Below the pieces are notes generated by a model. That model was not told the origin of the DNA and did no database searches. It saw only the letters and a list, made by a program, of their open reading frames with translations. 36,927 bases of DNA from Leptofilum sp050292445 (GTDB lineage: Bacteria > Chloroflexota > Anaerolineae > Promineifilales > Promineifilaceae), in assembly GCA_050292445.1 (NCBI GenBank), contig JBNKLQ010000021.1, positions 1-36,927 of the forward strand, read 5' to 3'. Shown here piece by piece: positions 8,360 through 16,622 of the stretch; the stretch's first letter is position 1; every line of letters starts with the position of its first letter. The translations under genes and the position numbers were made by a program.

Positions 8360-9301
8360 ATGGGCTATTGGCTAGAAGTTAGTGTTTTAACAGATGGGGA
8401 AGGGGCCGAGGCTGTAGCTGACGTGCTACGGCCGTTTGCCTACAACGACGGCGTGGTGCTGGAGCAGCTGGGGGATGAAAATAATCCAGCACACGATGCT
8501 TTGGAAACGGCCGTTACCGTCAAAATCTATATCCCCGAAGCAGAAGATACACCTAAACTGCGCCAGCGCCTGGAAGAAATCCTCTACCACATGGGCCGGT
8601 TATACCCGATTCCACCACCTACGTTCCGCAAATTAGAAGATGAAGATTGGGCCAATGCCTGGAAAGCGCACTATCATCCTTTTCGCATAGGCAAGAAGGT
8701 GTGGATACAGCCCAGCTGGATTGAAAAAGGTGAAGTGGCAGACGATGGCGATTTTGCTCAACTAGATGATGTCGTGTTGATGCTTGATCCCGGTATGGCT
8801 TTTGGGACCGGATTGCATCCGACCACACAAATGTGCCTACAAGCTTTAGAAGTTGTGGTGCAGTCTGGTGATTCAGTTTTAGACGTGGGGACTGGCTCTG
8901 GCATTTTGTCGATTGCGGCGGCAAAGTTGGGTGCGGGGCAGGTACGTGCTTTCGATACAGACGCGCTCGCTGTACAAGCCACAAAGGATAACGCTGCCCA
9001 AAATGGCATTGTATCCATGCACATTCACCAGGGCGTTTTGGCCGATGTGCCATTAACTACCTGGGATATTGTAGTGGTCAATATTTTGGCGCATGTGATC
9101 GTACCCATGCTAGATAATGACCGTCTGCTGGAGTACGTAGCACCGACTGGCAAGCTAATTTTGAGTGGAATCATTGAGGAGCAGTTTGGCGAGGTGGAAA
9201 CGGCCGTTGCCCGAGCTGGTGGCCACATCATTGAAAAGATTCAGGTACGCGATTGGGTTTGCCTGATTGTCTCCCCTGAACCTAAAAACGCCCCAGCTTA
9301 G
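8360..9301 (+). CDS. prmA: Ribosomal protein L11 methyltransferase
   Basis: S-adenosylmethionine-dependent enzyme that methylates lysines of ribosomal protein L11; 313 residues. The N-terminal substrate-recognition part contains the family pattern EDEDWANAWKAHYHPFRIG. The SAM-binding domain has PGMAFGTGLHPTT, motif I VLDVGTGSGILSIAAAKLGA, and VVVNILAHVI in place of the catalytic NPP-like loop (PrmA usually has N-I-L here). It starts directly at the dnaJ stop codon, a common gene order. Its own stop codon lies inside the hairpin that terminates the convergent infA transcript. Confidence 0.94.
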   Translation: MGYWLEVSVLTDGEGAEAVADVLRPFAYNDGVVLEQLGDENNPAHDALETAVTVKIYIPEAEDTPKLRQRLEEILYHMGRLYPIPPPTFRKLEDEDWANAWKAHYHPFRIGKKVWIQPSWIEKGEVADDGDFAQLDDVVLMLDPGMAFGTGLHPTTQMCLQALEVVVQSGDSVLDVGTGSGILSIAAAKLGAGQVRAFDTDALAVQATKDNAAQNGIVSMHIHQGVLADVPLTTWDIVVVNILAHVIVPMLDNDRLLEYVAPTGKLILSGIIEEQFGEVETAVARAGGHIIEKIQVRDWVCLIVSPEPKNAPA

Positions 9302-9311
9302 CTGAGGCGTT
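9285..9311 (-). terminator. Intrinsic terminator of the rpsA-infA transcript, overlapping the prmA stop codon
   Basis: AACGCC and GGCGTT, with an inner CAGC/GCTG stem around TTA, form a hairpin at 9287-9311. Read on the minus strand the stem is followed by TTTTTAGG, a proper intrinsic terminator downstream of infA. The prmA stop codon (9299-9301) is in the loop, so the two convergent transcripts share these bases. Confidence 0.75.
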
Positions 9312-9343
9312 CCCTATTTAGTTTTAGATGATAACTGAAAGTA

Positions 9344-9577
9344 TTAACGTGCCCGGTTGCGGTGATACCGATAGGTGATCCGCCCTCGTTCTAAGTCGTA
9401 CGGGGTCATTTCTACCCGAACGCGGTCGCCTAACAAAATACGAATATAATATTTGCGCATTCTGCCGGAAAGATAAGCCAGCACTTTGTGCCCATTATCT
9501 AACTCGACCGTAAATTGCGTATTGGGAAGCAGTTCGGTGACTGTTCCTTCAACTTCCAGTTTTTCGTCCTTAGCCAT
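9344..9577 (-). CDS. infA: Translation initiation factor IF-1
   Basis: Small OB-fold protein that binds the ribosomal A site during initiation. It has 77 residues with the family core VEGTVTELLPNTQFTVEL, a central HKVLAYLSGRMRKYYIRIL and GDRVRVEMTPYDLERGRITYR. The ATG has a good ribosome site (GAAGGA) upstream. It follows rpsA by 66 bases on the same strand rather than lying in a ribosomal protein operon such as rplO-secY-adk-infA, an uncommon position. The 66-base gap contains an AT-rich dyad (GTTAACAA/TTGTTAAC at 9627-9648). Confidence 0.96.
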   Translation of the reverse strand: MAKDEKLEVEGTVTELLPNTQFTVELDNGHKVLAYLSGRMRKYYIRILLGDRVRVEMTPYDLERGRITYRYHRNRAR

Positions 9578-9643
9578 AAAAATCCTTCTTATGCTAAATC
9601 AGTTTTAGATTTAACAAAACTTTGGTGTTAACAACTAATATTG

Positions 9644-11290
9644 TTAACTTTCTTCTTCGGGTTCTTCTTCGGTGTCAGATTCTGATTCGGCCGTTTCAGC
9701 TTCAGCTTCTTCACTGCTTTCTTCTACAGTTTCTTCCGCCTCAGTTTCGTCTGTGTCTGAATCCTCTTCCGTTGTTTCCGTTTCTTCAGCTGCTGCGTTT
9801 GTTTCTTCTACTTCAACTTCAGCGGGCGCGCTTGTTTCTTCATCTGTTGTTTCTTCAACAGATGCTTCTGCATTTTCTACTTCGGCCTCATCGGTGACGG
9901 CCGTTTCTTCAATATCTTTTTCTTCGTCAGCGGCTTCTTCTGTAGTTTCTTCAACCGATGCTTCTGTTTCTTCTACAGCAGCCTCATCGGTAACGGCCGT
10001 TTCTTCAGTATCTTTTTCTTCGTCAGCGGCTTCTTCTGCAGTTTCCTCAACCGATGCTTCTGTTTCTTCTACGGCAGTCTCGTCGGTAACGGCCGTTTCT
10101 TCAACAACTTCATCAGCAGCCACTGCTGCTTCGGCTTCTTCCGCCGCTGCGGCTTCAGCCTCAGCCTCGCGCAGGGCCATCCACTCAATTTGCTCGTGCG
10201 CATTAACAGCGCGCAAACTTAAGCCAATTCGTTGACGATCAGGATCAATGCTGACAATACGTAGCAAATGTGTTTCGCCTTCATTCACAACTTCACGGGG
10301 ATTGTCTACCTGGTTGCGGGAAAGCTGTGACACATGGAGCAGCCCTTCTACACCGGGTTCAATCTCTGCAAACGCCCCATAATCCACGATACGGGTAATT
10401 TTACCCTCAACTAATTGGTTGTTTTCATAACGCTGCTCAACAGAATCCCAAGGATTTTCCAGCAGCCGCTTGCGGCTCAAGCTGATTCGCTGTGATTCAA
10501 CATTGATGTTGAGCACATATACTTCAATTTCATCGCCGACTTTGACAACTTCGCGGGGGTGATCGATACGATACCAGGCTAGCTCAGAAATATGAACCAA
10601 ACCATCAGCACCGCCCAAATCAACAAAAATGCCGAAGTCCCGCAAGCCGCTTACCCGACCGGTAATAATATCGCCCTCGTTTAAATCTTTCAGCAGCTCT
10701 TGCTTCCGTTTGTCTTCCCACTCTTTTTGGGCATCTCGTTGGGAAAAGACCAGGCGACGGCGACGACGATCCACTTCAATGACCTTAACCGGCACCTTTT
10801 CACCGCGCAGCTTGGCCAGTTTTTGCTGCCGCTGACGATCATTTAAGCCACGGGATAACTCGCTGAGGTGTGAAGCCGGTACAAAACCACGCAAACGGCC
10901 GAATGGAATAATTGCGCCACCTTTATTGTAGCCAATAACTTCCCCTTCCATAATATCGCCGCTTTCTAGCAAGGCTTCGGCATCGATCCAATCTTGGTTT
11001 AGCTGAGCTAGATGAATAGAGACGTATAAACTATCCGGCGCATCCGTGTTGGTGACATAGATAGGAATCTCATCATTTACCTGAAGCGCTTCGCGTTCTT
11101 CGGGTTCCAGCTTGCTTAGATCGGAGGAAGGCACCAAACCGTCACGTTTTAAGCCTAAATCGACAATAACACCCTGTGGGGTAATTGCCACAATGATACC
11201 CTTGCGAATATCACCAACTTGTGGTTCTTCATAATCGTGTTGGTCTAGCAATTCTTCCATAAAATTTGTTTCTGTTTCTTCATTGCTCAT
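9644..11290 (-). CDS. rpsA: 30S ribosomal protein S1 with four S1 domains and a long repetitive acidic tail
   Basis: RNA-binding ribosomal protein that helps recruit mRNA. The 548-residue product has four S1 OB-fold domains at about residues 24-93, 112-184, 205-273 and 292-361. The third and fourth have the best RNA-binding pattern (DFGIFVDLGGADGLVHISEL, YGAFAEIEPGVEGLLHVSQL). From about 375 to the end (about 174 residues) the protein is almost entirely Glu, Thr, Ala, Val and Asp. Two near-identical 32-residue units and a partial third each begin TAVTDE. Other S1 proteins of this group have tails, but the tandem structure is unusual. It is probably expressed from the TATAAT promoter at 11330-11359 and continues into infA. 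Confidence 0.92.
   Translation of the reverse strand: MSNEETETNFMEELLDQHDYEEPQVGDIRKGIIVAITPQGVIVDLGLKRDGLVPSSDLSKLEPEEREALQVNDEIPIYVTNTDAPDSLYVSIHLAQLNQDWIDAEALLESGDIMEGEVIGYNKGGAIIPFGRLRGFVPASHLSELSRGLNDRQRQQKLAKLRGEKVPVKVIEVDRRRRRLVFSQRDAQKEWEDKRKQELLKDLNEGDIITGRVSGLRDFGIFVDLGGADGLVHISELAWYRIDHPREVVKVGDEIEVYVLNINVESQRISLSRKRLLENPWDSVEQRYENNQLVEGKITRIVDYGAFAEIEPGVEGLLHVSQLSRNQVDNPREVVNEGETHLLRIVSIDPDRQRIGLSLRAVNAHEQIEWMALREAEAEAAAAEEAEAAVAADEVVEETAVTDETAVEETEASVEETAEEAADEEKDTEETAVTDEAAVEETEASVEETTEEAADEEKDIEETAVTDEAEVENAEASVEETTDEETSAPAEVEVEETNAAAEETETTEEDSDTDETEAEETVEESSEEAEAETAESESDTEEEPEEES
9897..10120 (-). repeat. 96-bp tandem repeats in the rpsA tail
   Basis: ACGGCCGT occurs at 9897, 9993 and 10089, exactly 96 bases apart, and the sequence between is nearly identical. 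Two full units and a diverged third encode 32-residue Glu-rich repeats. Differences are mostly single bases, which suggests recent duplication or recombination. Confidence 0.9.
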
Positions 11291-11329
11291 ACAAGTTCAG
11301 TCTCTTAAAAAAGGATTTTGGGTAGGGTC

Positions 11330-11359
11330 ATTATAAACAAAAAATCGACCTATGCGCAA
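11330..11359 (-). promoter_or_regulatory. Promoter of rpsA
   Basis: On the minus strand TTGCGC (plus 11354-11359) and TATAAT (plus 11330-11335) are 18 bases apart, with the rpsA ATG about 40 bases further on. The -10 box is perfect and the -35 is fair. Confidence 0.6.
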
Positions 11360-11655
11360 TTTTTTGTAAGGCATAAGCCGAGCCAGATTCTTCTTTATCA
11401 AATTGTCGTTTACGACGCGTTATTCATGGCGCTTTCTGCCACATATTGTGTAGCAGAGCATTTGACGAAATACGTACAGGTGAGTCATCACACTTGTATC
11501 CTTTTTTGACTCAATACGCACCCTACAGAATGTGCAATTGTAAAGCGACCTTATTCAAGAAAACTCAGCCAATATACCCAGACTTCGGATTATATCGGTT
11601 CGCCCTGGGGTTGTCAATTTAGTGACCAGCGGGTGACAATAAAAATTCAATAAAT
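11360..11655. other. Divergent intergenic region without a visible gene
   Basis: About 300 bases between the rpsA promoter and the ABC exporter promoter. The open frame across its first part on the plus strand has no ribosome site and no family resemblance. A weak TTGTCA...TGACAA dyad stands at about 11610-11635. I see no RNA gene or strong hairpin here. Confidence 0.4.
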
Positions 11656-11659
11656 CTAA

Positions 11660-11687
11660 TTGGCATTGTTGGCATTGTTGGTAAGAT
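11660..11687 (+). promoter_or_regulatory. Candidate promoter of the ABC exporter operon
   Basis: TTGGCA (11660-11665) and TAAGAT (11682-11687) are 16 bases apart, about 40 bases before the ATG at 11728. The spacer holds a second copy of TTGGCATTG, so the -35 region is a 9-bp direct repeat that could also bind a regulator. Confidence 0.45.
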
Positions 11688-11727
11688 TAAGTTGTGAGAA
11701 AAATCACGAAAAGTTCTTGAGGTTAAT

Positions 11728-12477
11728 ATGGCTGTTCTTGAAACGATCGATGTAACCAAACAATACAACATGGGCGAAGTAACCGTCTCTGCTTTACAAG
11801 AGGTCTCATTTTCCGTAACTAGAGGTGAATTTGTAGCCGTGATGGGACCGTCCGGCTCGGGCAAAAGCACGCTTTTGCATCTGCTAGGTGGGTTAGATGA
11901 ACCATCATCTGGCGAGATCACCTTGGCAGGGCATCCCATTACGCACTTATCTGATGATGAGGTGACGATAGTACGGCGGCGCAAAGTGGGATTTATCTTT
12001 CAATTCTACAATTTAGTGCCCACGCTGACGGCCGCTGAAAATGTGGGCTTGCCGCTACTTATTGATGGGCAGCGGATCGAAAAGCATAAAGAGAAGATAG
12101 ACAAGCTGCTGCAAATGGTGGGGTTGGCTGAGCGCAGTGACCATAAGCCGGACCAGCTTAGCGGGGGGCAACAGCAGCGGGTGGCCATTGCCCGTGCCTT
12201 TGTGAATGATCCGGAGATCGTGCTGGCAGATGAACCGACGGGTAATTTAGATTCGCAGTCGGGGACAGCGATATTGGAGCTGTTGCGCCGTTCGGCCGAA
12301 GCGTTGGGGCAGACGATTGTGATGGTGACGCATGATCCTCGGGCAGCCAGCTATGCAGATAGGGTGGTCTTTTTGAAAGACGGCCGTATCGTGCAAAACC
12401 TTACCATCGAAGCCAAATCGGGGGAAAGTGAAGATATTCGCAACATCATGCGGGTGATGCGGGAACTGGAGCTATAG
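11728..12477 (+). CDS. ABC transporter ATP-binding protein, MacB/LolD type
   Basis: Cytoplasmic ATPase subunit of a type VII (mechanotransmission) ABC system; 249 residues. Visible motifs are Walker A GPSGSGKST, the Q-loop region GFIFQFYNLVPTLTAAENV, the signature LSGGQQQR, Walker B IVLADEPTGNLDS and the switch histidine in VMVTHDPRAA. The Q-loop and NLVPTLTAAENV pattern are typical of LolD/MacB. A GAGGT ribosome site precedes the ATG. The permease starts 10 bases downstream. In a single-membrane organism LolCDE is not expected, so lipid, peptide or antibiotic export, or signalling, is more likely. The substrate is not known. Confidence 0.93.
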   Translation: MAVLETIDVTKQYNMGEVTVSALQEVSFSVTRGEFVAVMGPSGSGKSTLLHLLGGLDEPSSGEITLAGHPITHLSDDEVTIVRRRKVGFIFQFYNLVPTLTAAENVGLPLLIDGQRIEKHKEKIDKLLQMVGLAERSDHKPDQLSGGQQQRVAIARAFVNDPEIVLADEPTGNLDSQSGTAILELLRRSAEALGQTIVMVTHDPRAASYADRVVFLKDGRIVQNLTIEAKSGESEDIRNIMRVMRELEL

Positions 12478-12487
12478 ACGGAGCCTT

Positions 12488-15106
12488 ATGTTTCAATTTG
12501 GACCCTTTCAACTAAGCCTTCCCTGGCTGATGGTGCTGCGCAATTTGCGAGCCCGCTGGGTACGTACGGTGCTGACAGCCGCAGGCATTGTGGTGGGTGT
12601 GGCGGCAATGGTATCTGTGAACGCCACCAACAACAGCACGCTTAACTCCATTAACCGTTTTTTTGACGAAGCGGCGGGGCAGAGCGATTTGGTCGTGGAA
12701 ACGGCCGCTGCTGGTGAACGGTTTGACGAAGCTGCTTTGTCTACCGTGCGGCGTTTCCCAGGCGTGGTGGCAGCCGCTCCCGGCATTGTGGGGGTTACTA
12801 TTCCGGCAGATGAAGCTGAGGGTTGGGAGGAGCAGTACGGTGCGGGGGGCAATCTGGTGCCTGGCACCAACTTTTGGCTAATCGGGCGGGATATCGCAGC
12901 AGATGAGTCCATTCACACTTACAAGTTAGTAGACGGCCGTTTACTAAACCCCGATGAAACCGCCTACAACATGATGTTGGTTGAAACCTACGCTGAGGAA
13001 AAGGGGATTGAGGTGGGGGAAGATTTTGCCATTCTCACGCCCACCAGCGGCGTGGTGGAGCTGCGCGTGGTGGGGCTAATTGCCAAAGAGGAAATTGGCA
13101 TTAGCAACGAGGGGGTGGTGGGGATTACGGCCGTTCCTGTCGTGCAGGAGCTTTTTGGCGCAGCCAGCGAGATTGACCAAATTGAGCTTATCGTAGATGA
13201 GACGATTAGCGAGAGCACCTCTAATTTAGACCAGTTTCGTGATGAGTTGGTCACCCGCTTAGGGCCAGAATTCACCGTGAAGCGGCCTGCCTCGCGTGGC
13301 GAACTGGTCACTGATAGTTTGTCTAGCTACCAGCAAGGGCTAAACTTTTTTAGTGTGGTTAGCCTGTTTGTTGGTTCTTTTCTAATTTACAACGCTTTTG
13401 CCATGACGGTGGTGGAGCGCACCCGCGAGATTGGCATGCTGCGGGCCGTAGGCACCACGCAGCGACAGGTCATCAAAATTGTGCTGACGGAAGCTTTGTT
13501 ATTAGGTGTGGTTGGTTCGGTAGCGGGTGTGGGTTTTGGGCTATTGTTGGCCCGTGGTTTGGTTATCTCGATGGGTAATTTTGCCGGACAGACCATTAGC
13601 GAAGTATCTTCAACACCGCAAAGCATGCTGACATCGGTAATGGTAGGCGTAGTGGTAACTCTGGTGGCAGCGGCCGTGCCCGCCCTGCAAGCAGCCCGCA
13701 TCTCACCACTGCAAGCCCTGCGCGTGCAGGGCAACACCGATGAGCGGCGTTGGCTGACGATGGGGCTGAAGTTTGGCCCGCTAACCGTGGCGGCGGCCAT
13801 TTTGGTGCTTTATTATGTACCGTTTCGGCAGTCGGTGGCGTTTTATATTGGCAGCGGCACCATTTTTATTCTGCTGCTGGGGGCGACGTTGTGTATACCC
13901 GTGTTGGCCAATAGTTTGGAATGGGTGATACGGCCGTTAACGCTTTTCATCTTCGGCAATGAGGGGCGATTAGGTAGCAGCAACATTAACCGCGCCAGGG
14001 GACGCACGGCGTTAACCGTGGCGGCGCTGATGGTGGGCATTAGCATGGTGGTGGGTATTAACGGGCTGACCAACAGTTTTGAGCAGGACATTGAGCAGTG
14101 GATGGACAGCGCATTGGGCGGCGACCTGTTTGTGCGTTCGCCGCTACCCATGCAGCCGGATTTAGAGGCCCGATTATTGGCGCTGCCGGAAGTTACGGCC
14201 GTTACCTCCACGCGCATTGTGGCTTCACGCCTGTTAACTAGCAGTGGCGACGACGAATTTGCCTTGTTTGTAGCCATCGATCCAGAAACGTACCAAACTG
14301 TGCGGGATTTGCGCATCCAGGATGGGTTAGACGTACCCGAATTAATGCCCCGCCTGGCCGAAGGTGGGGCCGTCTACATTGGGGCCGATGTGGCCAATAA
14401 GTTTGAGCTGGACTTGGGCGAAATTGTGACTATGGAAACGCGGCGGGGGCGGCGGGAATTTGAAATTGTATCTATCGTTATGGATTTTGGCGCGGGGGAG
14501 ACGCCCTCTGTTACGGGGTCGATGGCCGATTTACAACGCTACTTTGGTGTCAATGATGTGAGTAGTTTTTCGGTTAGTTTGGCGGAGGGGGCGGAATTAA
14601 CGGCCGTTGCCGACATCATCGAAAATCAACTGGGACGCGGCAAAAATTTGTCAGTCGAAGGCAAAGAAGCGTTTGAAGAAAAGATTCGCACGCTAAGCGC
14701 TGAAGCGTTCAGCCTGTTTGATGTGTTGGGGCTAATTGGCCTGGTTGTGGCTGCGTTGGGCGTGATCAACACGATGCTGATGAATGTCCTGGAACGCACC
14801 CGCGAGCTGGGTGGCTTGCGCAGCCTGGGAATGAGCCGGACCCAGGTGCGCCGCATGATTCTGGCCGAGGCCACCACGATGGGCTTCATTGGCGCGATTT
14901 TTGGCGTGGGCTTTGGTGCGGTGTTGTCTGATGTGTTCATCATCGGCTTGCGCTCCATTGGCGGCTTTGTCCTTACCTCCCAGGTGCCCATCGTGCCGAT
15001 GATTTACAGCTTTTTCCTGGCTTACTTGGTGGCGTTGCTGGCGGCCTGGTATCCGGCTGTTCGTGCCAGCCGGGTCAACATCATTGCTGCCATCAAAAAC
15101 GAATAG
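12488..15106 (+). CDS. FtsX-like ABC transporter permease (two FtsX domains, two periplasmic MacB-type domains)
   Basis: Permease partner of the preceding ATPase, 872 residues. A first helix (about 28-48) leads into an extracytoplasmic MacB_PCD-like domain (about 50-265), then an FtsX domain with three helices (about 285-410) carrying VERTREIGMLRAVGTTQRQV. Two linking helices (about 425-480) are followed by a second half with the same layout: helix at about 515, outer domain to about 735, and an FtsX domain with LERTRELGGLRSLGMSRTQV. This internally duplicated ten-helix form suggests that one chain supplies both transmembrane halves. No adaptor protein or outer-membrane factor lies nearby. 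Confidence 0.92.
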   Translation: MFQFGPFQLSLPWLMVLRNLRARWVRTVLTAAGIVVGVAAMVSVNATNNSTLNSINRFFDEAAGQSDLVVETAAAGERFDEAALSTVRRFPGVVAAAPGIVGVTIPADEAEGWEEQYGAGGNLVPGTNFWLIGRDIAADESIHTYKLVDGRLLNPDETAYNMMLVETYAEEKGIEVGEDFAILTPTSGVVELRVVGLIAKEEIGISNEGVVGITAVPVVQELFGAASEIDQIELIVDETISESTSNLDQFRDELVTRLGPEFTVKRPASRGELVTDSLSSYQQGLNFFSVVSLFVGSFLIYNAFAMTVVERTREIGMLRAVGTTQRQVIKIVLTEALLLGVVGSVAGVGFGLLLARGLVISMGNFAGQTISEVSSTPQSMLTSVMVGVVVTLVAAAVPALQAARISPLQALRVQGNTDERRWLTMGLKFGPLTVAAAILVLYYVPFRQSVAFYIGSGTIFILLLGATLCIPVLANSLEWVIRPLTLFIFGNEGRLGSSNINRARGRTALTVAALMVGISMVVGINGLTNSFEQDIEQWMDSALGGDLFVRSPLPMQPDLEARLLALPEVTAVTSTRIVASRLLTSSGDDEFALFVAIDPETYQTVRDLRIQDGLDVPELMPRLAEGGAVYIGADVANKFELDLGEIVTMETRRGRREFEIVSIVMDFGAGETPSVTGSMADLQRYFGVNDVSSFSVSLAEGAELTAVADIIENQLGRGKNLSVEGKEAFEEKIRTLSAEAFSLFDVLGLIGLVVAALGVINTMLMNVLERTRELGGLRSLGMSRTQVRRMILAEATTMGFIGAIFGVGFGAVLSDVFIIGLRSIGGFVLTSQVPIVPMIYSFFLAYLVALLAAWYPAVRASRVNIIAAIKNE

Positions 15107-15117
15107 GGCTTGCGGAG

Positions 15118-15180
15118 AAGGACTGGCAGTCCTTGGCTTCAACAGCCACAAACCAGTGATTTCTAGGACTGCCAGTCCTG
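15118..15180. repeat. Paired palindromes between convergent genes, terminator-like or dispersed repeat
   Basis: AGGACTGGCAGTCCT (15119-15133) and its reverse complement AGGACTGCCAGTCCT (15165-15179) bracket a 31-base spacer. Each arm is also a palindrome on its own (7-bp arms around one base), so the DNA or RNA can form either one 15-bp stem or two short hairpins. It lies between the convergent permease and MFS genes and could stop transcription in both directions. Its internal symmetry also suits a mobile intergenic repeat. Confidence 0.65.
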
Positions 15181-15212
15181 GGCTACGTTGAATGACCTGG
15201 AGCAATGAGTGA

Positions 15213-16592
15213 TCAGGCCGTTTCTAAACCCAGAATAGTTTCATCTTCGCTAAACTTATCTTCGCTTTGTTCGTCAACAACGACATCTGGTAATTCTGTT
15301 TCTATGTTGCGAATGTGCGGGTTAGCAAAAGCAACACCGCTGGCAACCCACAGTACCAGGGCAGAGATGAGGAATAGGACGCCGATGCCTCGCCCTGGCC
15401 CAACACCGACTAACGATCCGACCCAACTGGAAGCCAAGGCACCCCCTTCCCGGAGAAGTGGTTCGAATACCTGGTCAGCAAGCGGACCTGCGATAAGAAA
15501 GGCCAGGGGCATCATCGAGCGCGAAATCATGGTGCGAATGGAGAACACACGCCCCTGTACGTCGGGTTCAACCTTGCTCTGGAAGATGGCCTGACTGGTG
15601 CCGGAGCCAAATGGGATGCTAAACATCAAGATAAACATGCCAATAGCCACAAAGAGAACAGATGATTGCAGTCCAGCCACAAAAAGCCCGAAGGAAGCTA
15701 AGACAATAAAGCCAATCACGGCTAGAATGCGCCGCTTTGGTCCGCCCCAAGCGCTCATGGCAATGCTGCCAATGAGCATGCCGAGGCCACCAACTGTCTG
15801 TGCGGTTCCCAGGCCAGCGGCTGTGCCAAAAGATAAGATCATGGGTCCCATTAAAACGGCCGAAAAATTCAAAAAGAAATTCACCAGCGCAAAATAAATG
15901 AGCAGCCCCAACAGCCCCTGCCTGGCGCGCAAATAATGCCAGCCAAAGGCCGCTTCACGCCATAATGCCCCTTTGGGTTTTTCTGTTTCAGCCTGGCCAT
16001 TGCTTTTGGGTTGGGGAATATGGACCAGCAACAAAGCGCCAACAGCAAAAAAGAAGGTGATAAAGTCAATAAGTACGATGCCGCGAAGCCCAATGGTCAC
16101 AAACAGAACGCCAGCCAGCAAGGGGGCGATGAGCATTTGTAAGGCCTGACCCATTTGCATCAACCCGTTGGCCCGTGTCAGGTCCTTTTTAGGCACCAGC
16201 AGGGTGATGGAGGCTGTGTAAGCGGGTTCCTGGAAAGCGGCAAAAATGGAGTTTAGCACGGCAACCAGATAAATGTGCCAGACTGCCAATTGACCGACCG
16301 TGAGCAAAAGTAGGGCGGCCAAGGTGACGACAGCGCTGCCCGTGTCAGCAGCGATCATCACTTTGCGACGATTCCAGCGGTCTACCAGTGCCCCGGCAAA
16401 TGGCGACAAAAGAATTTGAGGGATGTTGGCAAACATGATGGTGAGGGCAAAGGGGGTGGCCTGTCCAGTCTGTTCGTATATCCAGACCGCCAAACCAAAA
16501 CCGGTAAGGCCAGAGCCAATAATGGAGACAAGCTGACCGACCCAAATAATAAAAAAGGTGCGCATTGATTGGTTTGAATTTTGAGAGTTCAT
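15213..16592 (-). CDS. MFS exporter (drug/siderophore efflux-like)
   Basis: Twelve-helix major facilitator of 459 residues, closest in pattern to the MFS_3/EntS-type efflux group. The loop between helices 2 and 3 has GALVDRWNRRKVMIAADTGSA, the conserved motif A of these proton-driven exporters. A hydrophilic loop of about 40 residues in the middle (QPKSNGQAETEKPK) separates two six-helix halves. The C-terminal tail of about 50 residues is acidic and cytoplasmic. GGAG stands before the ATG. It follows the ArsR-like regulator by 30 bases on the same strand, so efflux is probably controlled by that regulator. The substrate is unknown. Confidence 0.88.
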   Translation of the reverse strand: MNSQNSNQSMRTFFIIWVGQLVSIIGSGLTGFGLAVWIYEQTGQATPFALTIMFANIPQILLSPFAGALVDRWNRRKVMIAADTGSAVVTLAALLLLTVGQLAVWHIYLVAVLNSIFAAFQEPAYTASITLLVPKKDLTRANGLMQMGQALQMLIAPLLAGVLFVTIGLRGIVLIDFITFFFAVGALLLVHIPQPKSNGQAETEKPKGALWREAAFGWHYLRARQGLLGLLIYFALVNFFLNFSAVLMGPMILSFGTAAGLGTAQTVGGLGMLIGSIAMSAWGGPKRRILAVIGFIVLASFGLFVAGLQSSVLFVAIGMFILMFSIPFGSGTSQAIFQSKVEPDVQGRVFSIRTMISRSMMPLAFLIAGPLADQVFEPLLREGGALASSWVGSLVGVGPGRGIGVLFLISALVLWVASGVAFANPHIRNIETELPDVVVDEQSEDKFSEDETILGLETA

Positions 16593-16622
16593 TTGGTTTG
16601 CTCCATAGCTGTTGAAACAGGT

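Noticed and set aside
9897..10120. Regularly spaced repeats that could suggest CRISPR
   Set aside because: The 96-bp units are repeated throughout with no variable spacers, and they are in frame within rpsA.
9672..10235. Open frame of 187 codons, very Ser-rich, on the plus strand opposite the rpsA tail
   Set aside because: It is the antisense reading of the Glu-rich repeats (Glu codons GAA/GAG read back as Ser/Phe/Leu codons). It has no ribosome site and no family resemblance.
11318..11509. 63-codon frame in the rpsA/ABC gap
   Set aside because: It crosses the rpsA promoter, has no ribosome site and no recognisable pattern.
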